From Oscillospiraceae bacterium (GTDB lineage Bacteria; Bacillota; Clostridia; Oscillospirales; Ruminococcaceae), in assembly GCA_017416665.1 (NCBI GenBank), contig JAFQBO010000160.1:1-8032 (forward strand): DNA of 8,032 nt. The letters run 5' to 3'. The notes beneath the pieces are model-generated. The model saw only the letters and a list, made by a program, of their open reading frames with translations. It did not search any database and was not told the origin of the DNA. A program made the translations under genes and the position numbers. Within the stretch, counting starts at the first letter, position 1, and each line of letters starts with the position of its first letter. Below are positions 6,029 to 8,032 of this stretch, piece by piece.

Positions 6029-7414
6029 TCACGCTTTTTCCAGTCTTTTTTTGAGTTTTCTCAGACTGTAACCTTCCTTGATCTGAACTGTTCCTCTGTC
6101 TATGGCAAGGGCATAGTCAGGAACATCTTTTGTAATAGTAGTGCCGGCGGCGGTGTAGACAGCCTTGCCAAGCTTAACCGGTGCGATCAGATTTGTGTTG
6201 CAGCCGATAAAGCAGTTATCTCCGATTTCACAACGGCTCTTTACAATGCCATCATAGTTTACAGTTACCGTACCACAGCCGAAATTAACCTTCTTTCCGA
6301 CATCACTGTCACCGACATATGTAAGGTGTGCAACTGCTGTGCCTTCACCGATTGTTGAATTCTTGATTTCAACAAAGTCACCGATTTTAACACCGCTCTT
6401 GATATGACTACCAGGGCGGATATGTACCCAAGGACCGATTTTAACGCCTGCGTCAATCTGTGATTTGAATGCCTGAACCGTATTGAGCTGAACTCCGTCT
6501 TCAACAATGCAGTCTTCGAGAACACTGTTAGGTCCGATGACACAGTCCTTTCCTATAACGGTATTGCCACGGAGCTGAGTACCCGCAAGAATTTCAGTTC
6601 CTGCTTCGATTTTTACATCTCTGCCGATTACAACGCCGTCTGTGCAGGTGAATTCAACGCCGTTTTCAAGGTGTTTTTCTATAACAGCCATTCTTGCAAC
6701 AGTATTGAGTTCGAGAAGCCCCTTGCGGTCGTTTGCACCAAGAACTACATTTTCGTTTTCGGAAATATATGCGTTTACATTTCTTCCTTTATTAATAGCA
6801 ATAAATACAGAATCTGTAAGATAGTATTCGTGCTGTGAGTTGTTCTGTGTAAGTTCGCCTAAATATTCCAGAAGATCGGCTGTTTTGAACCAGTATGCAC
6901 CTGAATTTACTTCCTTGATTTCACGCTGTAAATCAGTTGCGTCCTTTTCTTCAACAATGGAATTAAGACGATTTGTGTCCTTGTTTCTGACAATTCTTCC
7001 ATATCCGTGAGGAGAGTCAATACATGCAGTAATAACCGTGATTGAATTATTCTCGCTTGTATGCATTTCAAGTGATTTCTTTATAGTATCGCTGTCGATG
7101 AAAGGTGCATCACCGCAAAGAACAAGTGTATTGCCTTCGCTGTTTTTTCTCATAAACTCACGAGCCTGCATAACAGCGTGACCTGTTCCGAGCCTTTCAC
7201 TCTGAAGAACAGTTTCGTATCTGCCGTTTAAATATTCGTCAATATATTCAGCCATAAAGCCCTTTACTATGCAAAGGTTTGAAAGGCTTGCTTCTTCACA
7301 TGCTCTGATAACCCATTCAAGCATAGGTTCGCCCAGAACTTTAAACATAGGCTTGGGAATATCCGATTTCATTCTTTTTCCCTGACCGCCTGCAAGTATT
7401 ACAGCGTTATTCAT
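6029..7414 (-). CDS. glmU: Bifunctional GlmU: GlcN-1-P acetyltransferase and GlcNAc-1-P uridylyltransferase (461 aa)
   Basis: GlmU makes UDP-N-acetylglucosamine, precursor of peptidoglycan and wall polymers, from glucosamine-1-phosphate, acetyl-CoA and UTP. The N-terminal uridylyltransferase domain (about 1-230) shows LAGGQGKRMKS (7-17; many orthologues have LAAGKGTRM), ERLGTGHA (73-80), GDAPFI (101-106), EVNSGAYWF (168-176) and HEYYLTDS (195-202). From about 260 a left-handed beta-helix of hexapeptide repeats follows, with HIRPGS (331-336), K351, catalytic H363 in AHLTYVGD, VNYDG (385-389) and TAAGTT (421-426); R333, K351, H363 and Y366 carry the same numbers as in E. coli. The start is supported by GGAGG at 7423-7427, 8 nt upstream. 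The length is typical (E. coli 456 aa). It is first gene of the glmU-pth unit, with a long, highly structured leader. Confidence 0.97.
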   Translation of the reverse strand: MNNAVILAGGQGKRMKSDIPKPMFKVLGEPMLEWVIRACEEASLSNLCIVKGFMAEYIDEYLNGRYETVLQSERLGTGHAVMQAREFMRKNSEGNTLVLCGDAPFIDSDTIKKSLEMHTSENNSITVITACIDSPHGYGRIVRNKDTNRLNSIVEEKDATDLQREIKEVNSGAYWFKTADLLEYLGELTQNNSQHEYYLTDSVFIAINKGRNVNAYISENENVVLGANDRKGLLELNTVARMAVIEKHLENGVEFTCTDGVVIGRDVKIEAGTEILAGTQLRGNTVIGKDCVIGPNSVLEDCIVEDGVQLNTVQAFKSQIDAGVKIGPWVHIRPGSHIKSGVKIGDFVEIKNSTIGEGTAVAHLTYVGDSDVGKKVNFGCGTVTVNYDGIVKSRCEIGDNCFIGCNTNLIAPVKLGKAVYTAAGTTITKDVPDYALAIDRGTVQIKEGYSLRKLKKRLEKA

Positions 7415-7461
7415 GTTATTTTCCTCCGTTAGGTTAAAATTATTTGTACCAATATAACCAT

Positions 7462-7614
7462 GTCGCAGATGTCCCCCGCCTCTTAGGCGGCGAGTTCCAT
7501 TTCAGACTTTCAGTAGGAGAATAAATCTCCCACTGAAACCCTGAGGAGCAAAAGCTCCCTGCGACGGTTGCAATCGTCGCAACGTGATTAAGCGAGCTTA
7601 TCACGCTTTGCTCC
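7462..7614. repeat. Chain of five hairpins in the glmU leader, with alternative long-range pairings
   Basis: Five inverted repeats follow one another: CCGCC-TCTTA-GGCGG (7476-7490); TTTCAGT.GGAGA with TCTCC.ACTGAAA (7508-7538; 13 bp on the minus strand through a G-U pair); GGAGC-AAAA-GCTCC (7545-7558); TGCGACG with CGTCGCA (7560-7581); and CGTGATTAAGC with GCTTATCACG (7583-7605, one bulge). Competing pairings exist. GGAGCAAA (7545-7552) is fully complementary to TTTGCTCC (7607-7614), and CTGCGAC (7559-7565) to GTCGCAG (7462-7468). No credible ORF is seen. If transcription starts at the promoter near 7680-7708, all of this lies in the glmU 5' leader. It may equally be a dispersed intergenic repeat. 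It matches no riboswitch that I recognise. Confidence 0.6.
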
Positions 7615-7679
7615 GATTTTAAAATTGATTTGTTAATGCAGTTTATTTTGTCTTTGCTATAAAATAAGTACTATTTTAT

Positions 7680-7708
7680 ATTATGACAGTTTTTCAAAGA
7701 TTTTTCAA
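7680..7708 (-). promoter_or_regulatory. Probable promoter of glmU-pth
   Basis: On the minus strand, TTGAAA (7708-7703) and CATAAT (7685-7680) are separated by 17 nt, with an upstream TG giving an extended -10. Transcription would start near 7673, giving a leader of about 260 nt that contains the hairpin chain. A closer promoter next to glmU was not convincing. Confidence 0.5.
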
Positions 7709-7791
7709 GTGGTTTTTAAAAAAAATCACTAAATTAATATTTTTTGTGAATATTGCTAAAAATAATGCGTAAAGTTTTTTTCAAAAAGCTA

Positions 7792-7820
7792 TGGAAATTT
7801 TTTAAAATGTATGTTATAAT
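7792..7820 (+). promoter_or_regulatory. Promoter of ppdK
   Basis: TGGAAA (7792-7797), a 17-nt spacer, and a perfect TATAAT (7815-7820) preceded by TG at 7812-7813 (extended -10). Transcription would start near 7827, leaving a leader of about 72 nt. It is divergent from the proposed glmU promoter. Between the two lies an AT-rich inverted repeat (7708-7717 with 7721-7730) of uncertain meaning. Confidence 0.65.
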
Positions 7821-7898
7821 ATAGATAACCAGACCGGACTACGCAGAAATTGTCGTTTTTTGAGTCTGAGAATCTAATTTAACTGGAGGTAATTTCCA

Positions 7899-8032
7899 AT
7901 GGCAAAAAAATATTGCTACCTTTTCTCTGAAGGTAATGCTAGCATGAGAGAAGTACTCGGCGGTAAAGGTGCTAACCTTGCTGAAATGACAGGCATGGGT
8001 ATTCCTGTACCACAGGGTTTCACAATTTCAAC
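7899..8032 (+). CDS. ppdK: Pyruvate, phosphate dikinase, N-terminal 44 residues (truncated by window end)
   Basis: The enzyme interconverts pyruvate, ATP and phosphate with phosphoenolpyruvate, AMP and diphosphate in the cytoplasm; in anaerobic Clostridia it often serves glycolysis or PEP synthesis. The visible part begins [16 protein letters not shown] and continues with [19 protein letters not shown] and QGFTIS, which is the hallmark start of the nucleotide-binding domain. K23 corresponds to the conserved nucleotide-binding Lys22 of the Clostridium symbiosum enzyme. The ATG at 7899 has GGAGG at 7885-7889, 9 nt upstream, and a strong promoter. The reading frame is open to the window edge; a complete enzyme would be roughly 870-880 aa. 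PEP synthase shares part of this pattern, but the EGNASM plus [11 protein letters not shown] combination points to PPDK. Confidence 0.93.
   Translation, partial: MAKKYCYLFSEGNASMREVLGGKGANLAEMTGMGIPVPQGFTIS

Noticed and set aside
5930..6358. Plus-strand open frame of 142 codons opposite pth and glmU
   Set aside because: It is antisense across two conserved genes and their junction, and its protein shows no recognisable domain; it is explained by the codon use of the real genes.
7429..7461. A 10-codon ORF (start at 7461, minus strand) ending just before the glmU ribosome site, as a possible leader peptide
   Set aside because: No ribosome site at a normal distance, no run of regulatory codons, and a frame this short arises easily by chance.
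7462..7614. The hairpin chain as a CRISPR array
   Set aside because: The hairpins differ from each other in sequence and length, with no constant direct repeat and no regular spacers.
7708..7730. AT-rich inverted repeat between the divergent promoters, AGTGGTTTTT with AAAAATCACT, as a terminator or operator
   Set aside because: Mostly A-T pairs in very AT-rich DNA, includes a G-T pair and has no gene ending nearby; chance is sufficient.

Overview
The window looks like chromosomal DNA of a low-to-moderate GC Gram-positive gut anaerobe of the Clostridia, most likely Ruminococcus or a close relative (Oscillospiraceae). The evidence is Firmicutes-type GlmU, Pth and Mfd proteins, strong GGAGG-type ribosome sites, a clostridial-type pyruvate phosphate dikinase start, an alanine-rich TGDxG cell-surface anchor, and intergenic regions packed with short hairpins. 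Genus assignment is inference.

Layout, right to left, because almost everything is on the minus strand. At the right edge the first 44 codons of ppdK run on the plus strand. A 484-nt divergent intergenic region holds a ppdK promoter, a probable glmU promoter and a chain of five hairpins that would lie in the glmU mRNA leader. Then come glmU and pth, separated by only 7 nt and followed by a good intrinsic terminator. Next is a lone SUKH (SMI1/KNR4-like) gene of low GC. A 290-nt spacer follows, containing a 77-bp imperfect palindrome and a second hairpin repeat that abuts the mfd ribosome site. Then come mfd (transcription-repair coupling factor), a promoter flanked by a spaced inverted repeat, and a gene for a secreted, probably surface-anchored protein of unknown function. 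After its terminator, another chain of hairpins runs to the left edge.

Functionally, glmU makes UDP-GlcNAc for the cell wall, pth recycles peptidyl-tRNA and mfd couples repair to transcription. In Bacillus subtilis the corresponding genes lie in one neighbourhood (glmU-prs-ctc-pth-fin-mfd). Here prs, ctc and fin are absent and a SUKH gene plus repeats occupy the pth-mfd junction. ppdK (PEP/pyruvate interconversion) is a separate divergent unit.

No phage, transposase, CRISPR, tRNA or rRNA was seen. The least explained parts are the hairpin-chain repeats, above all the one in the glmU leader where mutually exclusive pairings can be drawn, the orphan SUKH gene, and the surface protein. None of these proves a new system.
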